Positions 22,613-30,645 of a stretch of 34,656 nt of DNA are shown piece after piece. Below the pieces are notes generated by a model. It did no database searches and was not told where the DNA came from. It saw only the letters and a program-made list of their open reading frames with translations. Source of the DNA: an uncultured Collinsella sp. (lineage in GTDB: Bacteria; Actinomycetota; Coriobacteriia; Coriobacteriales; Coriobacteriaceae); contig URBP01000010.1 in NCBI GenBank assembly GCA_900546105.1, positions 1-34,656 of the forward strand. Direction: 5' to 3'. A program made the translations under genes and the position numbers. Every line of letters begins with the position of its first letter. The stretch's first letter is position 1.

Positions 22613-24025
22613 ATGGACGCAACCGCAATTATCCTCGCCGCCGGCGAGGGCACCCGCATGAAGTCGAACCACTGCAAGGTTTCACACAAGATCCTGGGTA
22701 AGCCCATGGTCCAGTGGATCGTCGACGCCACCATCAAGGCCGGCTGCAGCCGCGTCGTGGTCGTCATCGGCAGCCACGCCGACGAGATGCGCGCCCTTAT
22801 CGACGGCGCCTACGCCAACAGCGCCACCAAGGTCGAGTGCGTCGAGCAGACCGAGCGCCTGGGCACCGGCCACGCCGTAAAGGTCGCGCTCGAGGCCTGC
22901 GGCATCACGCAAGGCCCCGTCGTCGTGCTCAACGGCGACCTGCCGCTCATCACCGCCGACACCGTCGCCAAGTTCGCACAGACCGTCGCTACCGGCGAGC
23001 TCGCCTGCACCGTCATGACCATGACCCCGCCTGACCCCTTCGGCTACGGCCGCATCAAGCTGGGCGCCGACGGCCAGATTGAGCGCATCATCGAGCAGAA
23101 GGACTGCACACCCGAGCAGGCCGCCACGCTACTCGAGTGCAACGCCGGCTGCTACGCCTTCGACGGCGCGCAGCTTGCCGCCCACATTAACGAGATCGGC
23201 AACGACAACGCGCAGTCCGAGTACTATCTGCCCGACATGCTCGAGATCCTCAAAGGCCACGGCCAGGCAGTCTCCATCTTCCACTGCGATGACTACCGCG
23301 ACGGCCTGGGCGTCAACAGCCGCATCCAGCTCGCGCAGCTCACCGCCATCGCGCGCGACCGCATCAACGAGCACTGGATGGCCGAGGGCGTTACTTTCAT
23401 CGACCCCACGCAGGCCTGGATCGGCCCCGACGCTACCATCGGCCGCGACACCGTCGTGTGGCCGCAGACACATCTGATCGGCCACGTCACCGTGGGCGAG
23501 GAGTGCCAGCTCGGCCCCAACAGCCGCCTCACCGACACCACCGTCGGCAGCGGCTGCATCATCGATGAGACCATCGCCATCGAGGCCGTCATCGAGAACG
23601 GCGTCGACTGCGGCCCGCGCGCCTACCTGCGCCCGGGTACCCACATGCTCGACGGCTCCAAGGCCGGCACGCACGTGGAGATCAAGAAGTCCACGATCGG
23701 CGAGGGCTCCAAGGTTCCGCACCTGTCCTACATCGGCGACACCACCATGGGCGCCGGCGTCAACGTGGGCGCGGGCTCCATCACCTGCAACTACGACGGC
23801 GTGCACAAGCACAAGACCGTCATCGGCAAGGATGCCTTCATCGGTTCCGACACCATGATGGTCGCGCCCGCCCAGATCGGCGACGGCGCGCTCGTGGCCG
23901 CCGGCTCCGTCATCACCGAGCCGGTCCCGGCCGACGCGCTCGGTCTGGGCCGCGCCCGTCAGGTAAATATTGAGGGCTGGGCCGCCGATTACCGCCGCCG
24001 TCTGCACGAGGACGACGAGGTATAA
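22613..24025 (+). CDS. glmU: Bifunctional N-acetylglucosamine-1-P uridyltransferase/glucosamine-1-P acetyltransferase
   Basis: The 470-residue enzyme makes UDP-GlcNAc for peptidoglycan. The N-terminal pyrophosphorylase has LAAGEGTRM (residues 8-16), LGTGHAV and NGDLPLI. The C-terminal half is a left-handed beta-helix of hexapeptide repeats with the acetyl-CoA region YLRPGTHM, KKSTIGEGSKVPHLSYIGD, VNVGAGSITCNYDG. The ATG at 22613 follows CAGGAGATCAC, and the length is standard; the frame upstream is not coding. The glmU-prs-pth order is a common bacterial arrangement. Confidence 0.97.
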   Translation: MDATAIILAAGEGTRMKSNHCKVSHKILGKPMVQWIVDATIKAGCSRVVVVIGSHADEMRALIDGAYANSATKVECVEQTERLGTGHAVKVALEACGITQGPVVVLNGDLPLITADTVAKFAQTVATGELACTVMTMTPPDPFGYGRIKLGADGQIERIIEQKDCTPEQAATLLECNAGCYAFDGAQLAAHINEIGNDNAQSEYYLPDMLEILKGHGQAVSIFHCDDYRDGLGVNSRIQLAQLTAIARDRINEHWMAEGVTFIDPTQAWIGPDATIGRDTVVWPQTHLIGHVTVGEECQLGPNSRLTDTTVGSGCIIDETIAIEAVIENGVDCGPRAYLRPGTHMLDGSKAGTHVEIKKSTIGEGSKVPHLSYIGDTTMGAGVNVGAGSITCNYDGVHKHKTVIGKDAFIGSDTMMVAPAQIGDGALVAAGSVITEPVPADALGLGRARQVNIEGWAADYRRRLHEDDEV

Positions 24026-24043
24026 CGTTTTACCAAGCATCCA

Positions 24044-24074
24044 AGGAGCTGTTCCATGGGGACGGCTCCTTTTT
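24044..24074 (+). terminator. Intrinsic terminator after glmU
   Basis: AGGAGC...GCTCCT with inner GT/AC and CC/GG pairs (24044-24070) is followed by TTTTT. It begins 18 nt after the glmU stop codon. Confidence 0.8.
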
Positions 24075-24118
24075 CTATCGTGACCTGCGCAACCGGATGA
24101 GTGGTCGGTTCGTGTCCG

Positions 24119-24171
24119 TTGACAGTAAAGACGTCATCAAGACTCGATAAACCCCGCCGCGCGGTTACAAT
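24119..24171 (+). promoter_or_regulatory. Possible prs promoter elements
   Basis: A consensus TTGACA lies at 24119-24124 and a good -10 box TACAAT at 24166-24171, 44 nt before the prs ATG. They are too far apart to belong together; the TACAAT lacks a clear -35, and TTGACA would need the poorer GATAAA at 24146 with a long spacer. Either or both may be used. Confidence 0.35.
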
Positions 24172-24215
24172 GCAACAAGGCATCTATATGGCATTCGATA
24201 TAAAGGAGAAGGGTA

Positions 24216-25202
24216 ATGCCGATTAATGATCCCGAGAAGTCGGAGAATATGCGCAAGTCCATCCGCGTGTATTCCGGTTCCTCCAACCGTCCCCTCGCTC
24301 AGAAGATTGCTGAGTACCTTGGGGTCGAGCTTTCGGGCCTTACGCTAAAGCAGTTCGCCAACGGTGAGATTTACGCCCGTTACGACGAGACCGTCCGCGG
24401 CGCCGACGTCTTCCTGATTCAGTCCGTGGCCGGCGGCAACGTCAACGACATGCTCATGGAGCTGCTCATCGCCACCGACGCTGCCAAGCGCGCATCCGCC
24501 CGCTCCATCACCGCCGTTATCACCCACTACGGCTATGCCCGCCAGGACCGCAAGGCCGGGCCGCGCGAGCCCATCACCGCCCGCCTCGTCGCCAACCTGC
24601 TCGAGCGCGCCGGCGTCAACCGCATCATCACCCTCGACCTGCACCAGGGCCAGATCCAGGGCTTCTTCGATATCCCGGTTAACCACCTGTCCGCACTGCC
24701 GCTGTTTGGCCAGTACTACAACGACATGCACTTCGACACCGACAACCTGGTTGTCGTCTCCCCCGATGTGGGCCGCGCCAAGGCCGCCAAGAAGCTGTCC
24801 GACATGCTCGGCTGCGACCTGGCCATCGCCCACAAGGGCCGTCCGCGCCACAACGCCGCCGAGGTCATGGGCATCATCGGTGACATCAAGGGCAAGACCT
24901 GCATCATCAACGACGACATGATCGACACCGCTGGCACCCTGTGCGCCAACGTCAAGGAGCTCAAGGCAATGGGCGCCGGCGACATCTACGTGTGCGCCAC
25001 CCACGGCATCTTCTCCGGCCCGGCCATCGAGCGCCTGAACGATGCCCCCATCGTCGAGTGCGTCGTCACCGACGCCATCCCCGTCGAGGTCGGCGGCAAG
25101 ATCAAGACCATCTCGGTCGCCGAGGAGTTCGCTCAGGCCATCTCCGCCGTTTACCACGAGGAGCCCGTCTCCACGCTCGTCGGCGGCGACTTCGCACTGT
25201 AG
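24216..25202 (+). CDS. prs: Ribose-phosphate pyrophosphokinase (PRPP synthetase)
   Basis: A 328-residue class I enzyme making PRPP for nucleotide, His and Trp synthesis. Motifs: YSGSSNRPLAQ near the N-terminus, the ATP-binding YGYARQDRK loop, DLHQGQIQGFFDIPVNHL, the flexible VVSPDVGRAKAAKKL, and the PRPP-binding loop INDDMIDTAGTL. The start at 24216 follows AAAGGAGAAGGGTA; the second ATG at residue 12 lies at the usual family start. It lies between glmU and pth on the same strand. Confidence 0.96.
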   Translation: MPINDPEKSENMRKSIRVYSGSSNRPLAQKIAEYLGVELSGLTLKQFANGEIYARYDETVRGADVFLIQSVAGGNVNDMLMELLIATDAAKRASARSITAVITHYGYARQDRKAGPREPITARLVANLLERAGVNRIITLDLHQGQIQGFFDIPVNHLSALPLFGQYYNDMHFDTDNLVVVSPDVGRAKAAKKLSDMLGCDLAIAHKGRPRHNAAEVMGIIGDIKGKTCIINDDMIDTAGTLCANVKELKAMGAGDIYVCATHGIFSGPAIERLNDAPIVECVVTDAIPVEVGGKIKTISVAEEFAQAISAVYHEEPVSTLVGGDFAL

Positions 25203-25225
25203 TCGCTCGACCCTCACATCCCTCC

Positions 25226-25330
25226 GGAAGCCCCGGACGCGCCTGCGGGGTTATCACGCGAACGTCCTCGCCGCTTTGCGGCTGCGGGATGTTCGCTTTG
25301 ATAACCCCTCCCGGCGTGTCCGGGGCTTCC
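25226..25330 (+). terminator. Long near-perfect 105-nt hairpin after prs
   Basis: Starting 24 nt after the prs stop, GGAAGCCCCGGAC (25226-25238) pairs with GTCCGGGGCTTCC (25318-25330). Inside, GGGGTTATCA pairs with TGATAACCCC, GCGAAC pairs with GTTCGC, and the tip is CGCCGC-TTT-GCGGC. Almost the whole span folds back on itself. The 3' side is not followed by a T-run, so it is more than a plain terminator: a transcript stabiliser, processing site or mobile hairpin element are all possible. Confidence 0.75.
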
Positions 25331-25444
25331 TGCTGTCTCGGGGCAGCTGTTTTCTGAAATGACTTTGCTGCAACCTTTCCTCGCCTTCGGCGGGCGTGGT
25401 AGCCTTTGTCGTTGATTAAACTTTTTATGTAACGGAGGACAAAT

Positions 25445-26074
25445 ATGGCCGCTGCACAGCCGCTTAAGATTCGTATGGTTGCCGGACTTGGCAATCCAGG
25501 CGAGGAATATGCCGAGACCCGCCACAACGCCGGCTTTAAGGCGATCGACGAGCTGGCCCGTCAGGCCGGCGTCACGTACTGGAAAAACCAAGCAGGCGCC
25601 GAGGTCGCGCTCATCAATATCAACGATGCCGAGGAAGAGGGCGGCAAGCGCCAGATCGTGCTGGTCAAGCCGCAGTCGTATATGAATACCTCGGGTGGCC
25701 CCATCTCCAAGCTCTGCCGCGAGTACAAGATCAAGGCCGAGGAGCTGCTCGTGATTCACGACGAGCTCGACATTCCCGCCGGTGACGTGCGCGTCAAGGT
25801 GGGCGGAGGCCATGCCGGCCACAACGGCCTGCGCTCCATCATCGACAAGATGGGCAGCCGCGACTTTAGTCGCATTCGCACCGGCATCGGCAACCCTCCC
25901 GGCAAGATGGCCGTGGCAGACTATGTGCTCAAGCAGCTGCGCGCCCGCGAGGCCGAGGACTTCCAGGACACCTGCGCCCGCGCCGCAGATGCCGCTGGCC
26001 TGGCGATCGTGCACGGCGTGGTCTATGCCCGCGATCACGTAAACGGCGCCGCTTCCGCCAACGGCAAGCACTAA
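25445..26074 (+). CDS. pth: Peptidyl-tRNA hydrolase
   Basis: The 209-residue enzyme frees tRNA from stalled peptidyl-tRNA. Signature elements are VAGLGNPGEEYAETRHNAGF with catalytic His27, KPQSYMN(T)SG, the HDELDIPAGDVRVKVGGGHA segment with its catalytic Asp, and GHNGLRSI. ACGGAGGAC precedes the ATG. It is slightly longer than the roughly 190-residue norm because of an insertion around residues 55-70 (NINDAEEEGGKR) and a C-terminal extension. Confidence 0.96.
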   Translation: MAAAQPLKIRMVAGLGNPGEEYAETRHNAGFKAIDELARQAGVTYWKNQAGAEVALININDAEEEGGKRQIVLVKPQSYMNTSGGPISKLCREYKIKAEELLVIHDELDIPAGDVRVKVGGGHAGHNGLRSIIDKMGSRDFSRIRTGIGNPPGKMAVADYVLKQLRAREAEDFQDTCARAADAAGLAIVHGVVYARDHVNGAASANGKH

Positions 26075-26086
26075 AACCTACCATTT

Positions 26087-26265
26087 AGGGACAGGTTTAT
26101 TTTGGCAGGTTTTATATGCGAAAACGCCACAGTGGCGGCTCCGCAATAAATCCCACGCCGCCATACATATGCAATGCCTCAAAAGGGAGCCGGCCTCACC
26201 AAAGCGCGAAGCCGGCTCCCTTTGCCGTTTTGCCTGATAAAACCTACCAAAATAAACCTGTCCCT
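26087..26265. repeat. 179-bp element with 28-nt terminal inverted repeats (after pth)
   Basis: The arms at 26087-26114 and 26238-26265 match 27/28 (AGGGACAGGTTTATTTTGG core). Just outside, CCTACCA on the left and TGGCAGG on the right extend the symmetry imperfectly. The interior holds two hairpins: CGCCACAGTGGCG (26125-26137) and GGGAGCCGGC...GCCGGCTCCC. No coding sequence. It resembles a non-autonomous mobile (MITE/REP-like) element. Confidence 0.85.
26181..26224. terminator. Bidirectional terminator-like hairpin inside the 179-bp element
   Basis: AAAAGGGAGCCGGC pairs with GCCGGCTCCCTTTT around a 16-nt loop (stem arms 26185-26194 and 26211-26220). It has a T-run on each strand and lies about 110 nt after pth. 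Confidence 0.8.
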
Positions 26266-26325
26266 TTTTGGCAGGTCACTTTTCCCAACCGCCGAAGACA
26301 CACGTAAACAGCATGTCCATGAGGG

Positions 26326-26331
26326 TATAAT
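26326..26331 (+). promoter_or_regulatory. Candidate -10 box for nfnAB
   Basis: A consensus TATAAT stands at 26326-26331 in otherwise GC-rich sequence, 106 nt upstream of the nfnA ATG. The -35 region is weak. It would give a leader of roughly 100 nt in which I recognise no riboswitch. Confidence 0.45.
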
Positions 26332-26436
26332 TTGCACCGTATGTCTGCACAACGCCTGTGCGCGTACGGTTTTATTCGGGCTGCCGTCCATTTCCGTGGA
26401 GGCACGGTTCGGCCGCCCTAACAAGAGAGGGGTTCT

Positions 26437-27276
26437 ATGTATAAGATCCTGGAGAAGACGCAGTTCTCGGAGAAGGTGTTCAAGTTCCGCATCGAGGCGC
26501 CTGCAATCGCCAAGCATGCGCACGCTGGACAGTTCCTCATGGTTCGCGCCAACGAGACGGGCGAGCGCGTCCCGTTTACCCTGGCCGGCTGGAACGGTGA
26601 CGAGGGCTGGGTCGAGTTCATCTTCATGGTGATCGGCAAGACCACCGAGATGCTGTCCACCTACGAGGCCGGCGAGTCGCTGCGCGACGTCGTGGGCCCG
26701 CTGGGCGTTCCCACCGAGATGGCCGAGGGCCCCTGCGCCGTCATTGGCGGCGGCGTCGGCCTGGCAATTGCCTTCCCGGTCGCCAAGCACCTGGTCGAGA
26801 CCGGCCACGAGGTGCACGCCATCATGGGCGCCCGCACCAAGGACCTCCTGCTCATGGAGGACCAGTTCCGCGAGCTCCTCGACGAGGACCACATCCATAT
26901 CACCACCGACGACGGTTCCTACGGCGAGCAGGGCGTTGTCACCGCTCCGCTGGAGCGTCTGCTGCAGGACAAGGCCGTGAGCCAGGTCTTCTGCGTCGGC
27001 CCCGTTCCGATGATGAAGTTCTCGACCCTCACCGCCCAGAAGTACGACACCCCCATCACCGCGTCCCTCAACCCCATCATGGTTGACGGCACCGGCATGT
27101 GCGGCTGCTGCCGCGTCGAGGTGGGCGGCGTGACCAAGTTCGCTTGCGTCGACGGCCCCGACTTCGATGCCACCCTGGTCGACTGGGATGACCTTCGTGC
27201 CCGCCAGGCCGCTTACCGTTCCGAAGAGGGCGAGTCCCTCAAGGCCTATGAGGAAAAGAGCTGCGCATGCCACTAG
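26437..27276 (+). CDS. nfnA: NfnA-type ferredoxin-NADP+ oxidoreductase subunit (FAD, [2Fe-2S])
   Basis: A 279-residue protein of the dihydroorotate-dehydrogenase-electron-transfer/sulfide-dehydrogenase-beta family. It has an N-terminal FAD-binding barrel (RVPFTLAGW), an NAD-binding fold (GPCAVIGGGVGLAIAFPVAKHL) and a C-terminal [2Fe-2S] region (MVDGTGMCGCCRVEVGGVTKFACVDGP). With the next gene it makes the NfnAB complex, which in characterised relatives couples exergonic and endergonic electron transfer between NADH, ferredoxin and NADPH. AAGAGAGGGG precedes the ATG. Its end overlaps nfnB by 10 nt, so the two are translationally coupled. Confidence 0.9.
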   Translation: MYKILEKTQFSEKVFKFRIEAPAIAKHAHAGQFLMVRANETGERVPFTLAGWNGDEGWVEFIFMVIGKTTEMLSTYEAGESLRDVVGPLGVPTEMAEGPCAVIGGGVGLAIAFPVAKHLVETGHEVHAIMGARTKDLLLMEDQFRELLDEDHIHITTDDGSYGEQGVVTAPLERLLQDKAVSQVFCVGPVPMMKFSTLTAQKYDTPITASLNPIMVDGTGMCGCCRVEVGGVTKFACVDGPDFDATLVDWDDLRARQAAYRSEEGESLKAYEEKSCACH

Positions 27277-28676
27277 TTAACGGTCGTTTCGTTGCCGATA
27301 TGAAGTCGCCCCGCACCCCCGATAACGAGGAGCCGGCTGCCGAGCGCGCCTGCGACTTCCGCCCCGTCGACAAGGGCTTCACCGAGGAGATGGCGCTGGC
27401 CGAGGCCGAGCGCTGCCTCAACTGCAAGAAGCCGTTCTGTGTTGAGGGTTGCCCCGTCAACATCAACATCCCCCGCTTTATCGAGCAGATCCGCGCGAAG
27501 GACTTCGGCGGCGCTCTCGATACCATCCGCGAGGACTCCATGCTTCCCGCCATCTGCGGCCGCGTCTGCCCGCAGGAGAACCAGTGCGAGGGCAAGTGCA
27601 TCCGTGGCAAGAAGTCCGAGCCCGTGGCCATCGGCCAGCTCGAGCGCTTCCTGGGTGACCGCCCCGAGCTCGCTTCCACGCCCAAGATGGCCCCCAAGAA
27701 CGGCAAGAAGGTCGCCGTCGTCGGCTCTGGCCCGTCCGGCATCACCTGCGCCGGCGAGCTCGCCCGCAACGGCTTTGACGTCACCGTCTTCGAGGCCTTC
27801 TTCACCGGCGGCGGCGTGCTGGTCTACGGCATCCCCGAGTTCCGTCTGCCCAAGGCAGTCGTCAAGCGCGAGATTGACGGCCTGGAGGACATGGGCGTCA
27901 AGTTTGAGTACAACTCCGTCGTGGGCAACATGGCCACGGCCGAGGAGCTGTTCGAGCAGGGCTTCGACGCCATCTACGTGGCGACCGGCGCTGGCCTGCC
28001 CAAGTTCCTCAACGTCCCCGGCGAGAACCTGCCCAACGTCTTCTTCGCTAACGAGTACCTCACCCGCGTGAACCTGATGAAGGCCAACAAGTTCCCCGAG
28101 TACGACACCCCCACCAAGCACGGCAAGAACGTCGTCGTCTTTGGTGGCGGCAACGTGGCCATGGACGCCGTCCGTACCGCCAAGCGCCTGGGCGCCGAGC
28201 ACGCCATCATCGCCTACCGTCGTACCGAGGACGAGATGCCCTGCCGTCGCGCCGAGCTGCACCATGCTAAGGCCGAGGGCGTCGAGGTTCTGCCGCTCGT
28301 CTCCCCGCTCGAGTTTGTCGCTGGCGAGGACGGCTCCGTGTGCGCCGTCAAGGTCCAGAAGATGGAGCTCGGCGAGCCTGACGAGTCCGGCCGTCGTCGC
28401 CCGGTGCCCATCGAGGGCGCCATCGAGGAGATTCCCTGCGACGTCGCGATCTCGGCTATCGGCACCAACGCCAACCCCTTCGCAAAGAAGATCGGCGGCA
28501 AGATGGAGCTCAACAAGTGGGGCTACATCGTCGCCGACGAGGAGACCGGCCAGACCACCGATCCCCGCATCTGGGCCGGCGGCGACATCGTCACCGGTGC
28601 CGCTACGGTCATTCTGGCGATGGGCGCCGGCAAGAAGGCCGCCGCTTCCATCACCAAGAGCCTGCTGGGCGAGTAA
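27267..28676 (+). CDS. nfnB: NfnB-type NADPH-binding subunit (glutamate synthase small-subunit-like)
   Basis: A 469-residue protein with N-terminal [4Fe-4S]-binding cysteines (CLNCKKPFCVEGCPVN, then CGRVCPQENQCEGKC), an FAD-binding VVGSGPSGITCAGELA near residue 150, an NADPH-binding VVFGGGNVAMDAVRTAKRLGA near residue 290, and a C-terminal FAD segment WAGGDIVTGAATVI. The same fold serves as GltD, the small subunit of glutamate synthase, but no gltB is present and the partner encoded upstream is NfnA. NfnAB is therefore the better call; it would use ferredoxin and thereby link to the Ech-like hydrogenase. Confidence 0.9.
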   Translation: MPLVNGRFVADMKSPRTPDNEEPAAERACDFRPVDKGFTEEMALAEAERCLNCKKPFCVEGCPVNINIPRFIEQIRAKDFGGALDTIREDSMLPAICGRVCPQENQCEGKCIRGKKSEPVAIGQLERFLGDRPELASTPKMAPKNGKKVAVVGSGPSGITCAGELARNGFDVTVFEAFFTGGGVLVYGIPEFRLPKAVVKREIDGLEDMGVKFEYNSVVGNMATAEELFEQGFDAIYVATGAGLPKFLNVPGENLPNVFFANEYLTRVNLMKANKFPEYDTPTKHGKNVVVFGGGNVAMDAVRTAKRLGAEHAIIAYRRTEDEMPCRRAELHHAKAEGVEVLPLVSPLEFVAGEDGSVCAVKVQKMELGEPDESGRRRPVPIEGAIEEIPCDVAISAIGTNANPFAKKIGGKMELNKWGYIVADEETGQTTDPRIWAGGDIVTGAATVILAMGAGKKAAASITKSLLGE

Positions 28677-28704
28677 TCACCTGCAGCGCTAGCCATTAAA
28701 CGGC

Positions 28705-28743
28705 AAAGTCCCCGTCGAGTACACGCCCGGCGGGGACTTTTCT
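28705..28743 (+). terminator. Intrinsic terminator after nfnB
   Basis: AAAGTCCCCG pairs with CGGGGACTTT around a 16-nt loop and is followed by TCTCT. It begins 28 nt past the nfnB stop. Confidence 0.85.
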
Positions 28744-28761
28744 CTATGCCGGCCAACCCAT

Positions 28762-28792
28762 CACCACAAAGGGGACATGCGCCTTTGTGGTG
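28762..28792. repeat. CACAAAGG palindrome, family H (copy 1)
   Basis: CACCACAAAGG pairs perfectly with CCTTTGTGGTG around GGACATGCG. It is related to copies at 31565-31605 and 32253-32281, which share a CAAAGG...GGGACA/TGTCCC core, and more loosely to the arms of the element at 26087-26265. Confidence 0.65.
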
Positions 28793-28829
28793 GTCGGGGA
28801 CTTGGCCGGCGAACCAATTCCGACGTTTG

Positions 28830-28965
28830 TCTCAATCTGTAACAGTTAGAGACCAAATTCCTCGCCACGTGTTACAGATCGAGACGTTAGGTTAGCGGCT
28901 GAACAGTTCGTCTCAATCTGTAACACCTAGAGCCCAACTATCAGGTTTGGTGTTACAGATCGAGA
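28830..28965. repeat. Array of four 15-mers in alternating orientation, 40-41 bp period (array 2)
   Basis: TCTCAATCTGTAACA and the inverse TGTTACAGATCGAGA alternate at 28830, 28870, 28911 and 28951 (periods 40, 41 and 40). Spacers are 25, 26 and 25 nt. This is the same architecture and nearly the same 15-mer as array 1 at 9414-9629, 19 kb away. It ends 38 nt from the 3' end of the surface-protein gene. Confidence 0.9.
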
Positions 28966-29003
28966 TTTTGTAAAAGCCGAGAATGGGCGCTGCCACCAAA
29001 AGC

Positions 29004-30566
29004 CTAGCGCTTGCGGCGCTTGGTTGCGGCGATGCCGGCAGCGGCAACGGTTGCGCCGGCGATGCCAAGGGCCGCTGCCGCCGTCGCGGCGTTGTCGCCC
29101 GTGGCGGCCAGAGTGCCCACGGACTTCTGGGCAGCGGTGGCCTTCGCGGCCGGCTTGGAGGCAGCAGTCGTGGAACTCGCCTGAGTCAGCGTCACGGACG
29201 GCGTGCCAGTCTCACTTCCGCCGCCTGGCTGCGGCGTGGGAGCCGGGGTAGGCTCAGGCTGCGGCGTGGGCTCAGGCTCGACCGCATCTCCGGAGCTGAT
29301 TACCACGCTGCGGGCAACCTCGTCGGAGGTCCTAACATCCTGGATAGTGGACGACCCGGCAGCACCGATGACGAGTCCGTTTCCCGTAGTTTCTCGCACA
29401 GTGCCGCCGGCGGGAGTCGTAACTACCGATCCGCCATCAATTGAGAGACAAGGGGCTGCATCACCTTGATTGACAGCGTAGATTGCCGCTGCATTACCCG
29501 ACACCTCAACATTTGAATTAATGATGTCAATTCGAGGGATGGCGGACTGGGAGCCGGACTGGGAATATATTCCGTAGCCATGTTTACGACTGTGGCCAGT
29601 TCCGTCACCGCATCGAACTGTAAGGCTCGAATTCTCGACGAGCACCCGCGACACGCCGTCCTGCGCGCGCATCCAAACACCATCCAAAACCTCGACACTA
29701 TCACTCGCCACGAGCGTAACATCCGCCCCGTTGGTAATACTCAAATATGTATCCTTACCCCCGGACGAATACAGGGCGACCGACAACATGTTTGCATTAC
29801 GCGCCGCCGCATCTAATTTTGCGTTATCCACCGCGATGCAGCCTCCATGCTCGGAGGAGATGTTTTCGGCATAGACTGCAACGGCATTGAGCCCCCCATT
29901 CGCCTCCGCCTCGACGTGGACGTCGGCGCCCTCGTTAATGGTTATGTTGCCTGCCCGCGTATGAATGCCGATGGTATGAGGCACTTTGTTCGTTGCCGTC
30001 ACGTTAACGTTGGCACCGCGGATGTCCACGTCGCCGCCGGCCTTACCGTCCCCCGAAACCGCTATCGTATCGGTCCCGGCCGTCGCGTTGAGAGTCACGT
30101 CGCCCGAGATGGCGAGGCTACCGCACTCGACCTTAACAGCGCTCCTGCTCTTCTGTGGTTCGGCCGTCGCGTTGAGGGTTCCCTCCCCCGTGATGGCAAG
30201 GTTGCCGTCCTTGACCTCGATAGCGCTCTGCAAGGAATCGGCCGTTACGGTGTTGGTGCCCGTCACGCCGATATTGAGGTTGCCCTGAGCGCTGATACCG
30301 GCGCCGTTGTAGCCATTGAGCTTCATGTCGTCGGCGCCGTCCCAGGACCACGTTCCGGCCTCGTCGCCGGCGCCCTTGTTGTACTGCGTGCCGCCGACGT
30401 TGACCCATTTGGCGGCGAGCGCCACGCTGGGTAGCAGCAGCTGACCGACCATGAGCGCGCAAGCCCCCGCGCAGGCGAGCTTGGCGCCCACGCGACGCCA
30501 CGTTCCGTGAGAGAGCGCGCACGCGCGGCCGTGGTCGATTGGGTTGTCATGGATTTGCTTTCGCAT
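29004..30566 (-). CDS. Sortase-anchored surface protein with repetitive beta-structure domain
   Basis: About 520 residues from the ATG at 30566, which follows AAGGAGGCTCAC; the frame extends upstream without a start signal. The N-terminus is a long signal peptide: a basic region followed by GAKLACAGACALMVGQLLLP and a cleavage region ALA-A. The body (about 60-420) is built of repeated short strands such as GNLAITGEGTLNATA and GSLAISGDVTLNATA, like carbohydrate-binding Cthe_2159-type or right-handed beta-helix proteins. A Pro/Thr/Glu-rich stalk follows (PEPTPQPEPTPAPTPQP). The end is a sortase signal, LAATG, with a hydrophobic helix and an RRKR tail. Display on the cell wall is well supported; the ligand is unknown. 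The array of alternating 15-mers lies just downstream. Confidence 0.85.
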   Translation of the reverse strand: MRKQIHDNPIDHGRACALSHGTWRRVGAKLACAGACALMVGQLLLPSVALAAKWVNVGGTQYNKGAGDEAGTWSWDGADDMKLNGYNGAGISAQGNLNIGVTGTNTVTADSLQSAIEVKDGNLAITGEGTLNATAEPQKSRSAVKVECGSLAISGDVTLNATAGTDTIAVSGDGKAGGDVDIRGANVNVTATNKVPHTIGIHTRAGNITINEGADVHVEAEANGGLNAVAVYAENISSEHGGCIAVDNAKLDAAARNANMLSVALYSSGGKDTYLSITNGADVTLVASDSVEVLDGVWMRAQDGVSRVLVENSSLTVRCGDGTGHSRKHGYGIYSQSGSQSAIPRIDIINSNVEVSGNAAAIYAVNQGDAAPCLSIDGGSVVTTPAGGTVRETTGNGLVIGAAGSSTIQDVRTSDEVARSVVISSGDAVEPEPTPQPEPTPAPTPQPGGGSETGTPSVTLTQASSTTAASKPAAKATAAQKSVGTLAATGDNAATAAAALGIAGATVAAAGIAATKRRKR

Positions 30567-30596
30567 GTGAGCCTCCTTGTCGTAAGGGGTGCTTCT

Positions 30597-30611
30597 GTAA
30601 CACCATGTTAC
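30597..30611. promoter_or_regulatory. Small inverted repeat GTAACA-N3-TGTTAC in the surface-protein leader
   Basis: GTAACACCATGTTAC (30597-30611) lies 30 nt upstream of the surface-protein ATG, in the divergent region shared with the LuxR-type gene. Its half-site CTGTAACA is the same as the end of the 15-mer in the two arrays. It may be an operator or part of a leader hairpin. Confidence 0.5.
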
Positions 30612-30645
30612 GGGAAGATATCCGGATCCCGGGGCACAAATTCTC

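Noticed and set aside
27267..28676. Glutamate synthase small subunit (gltD)
   Set aside because: No large subunit is nearby and the gene overlaps an NfnA-type partner, which favours NfnB.
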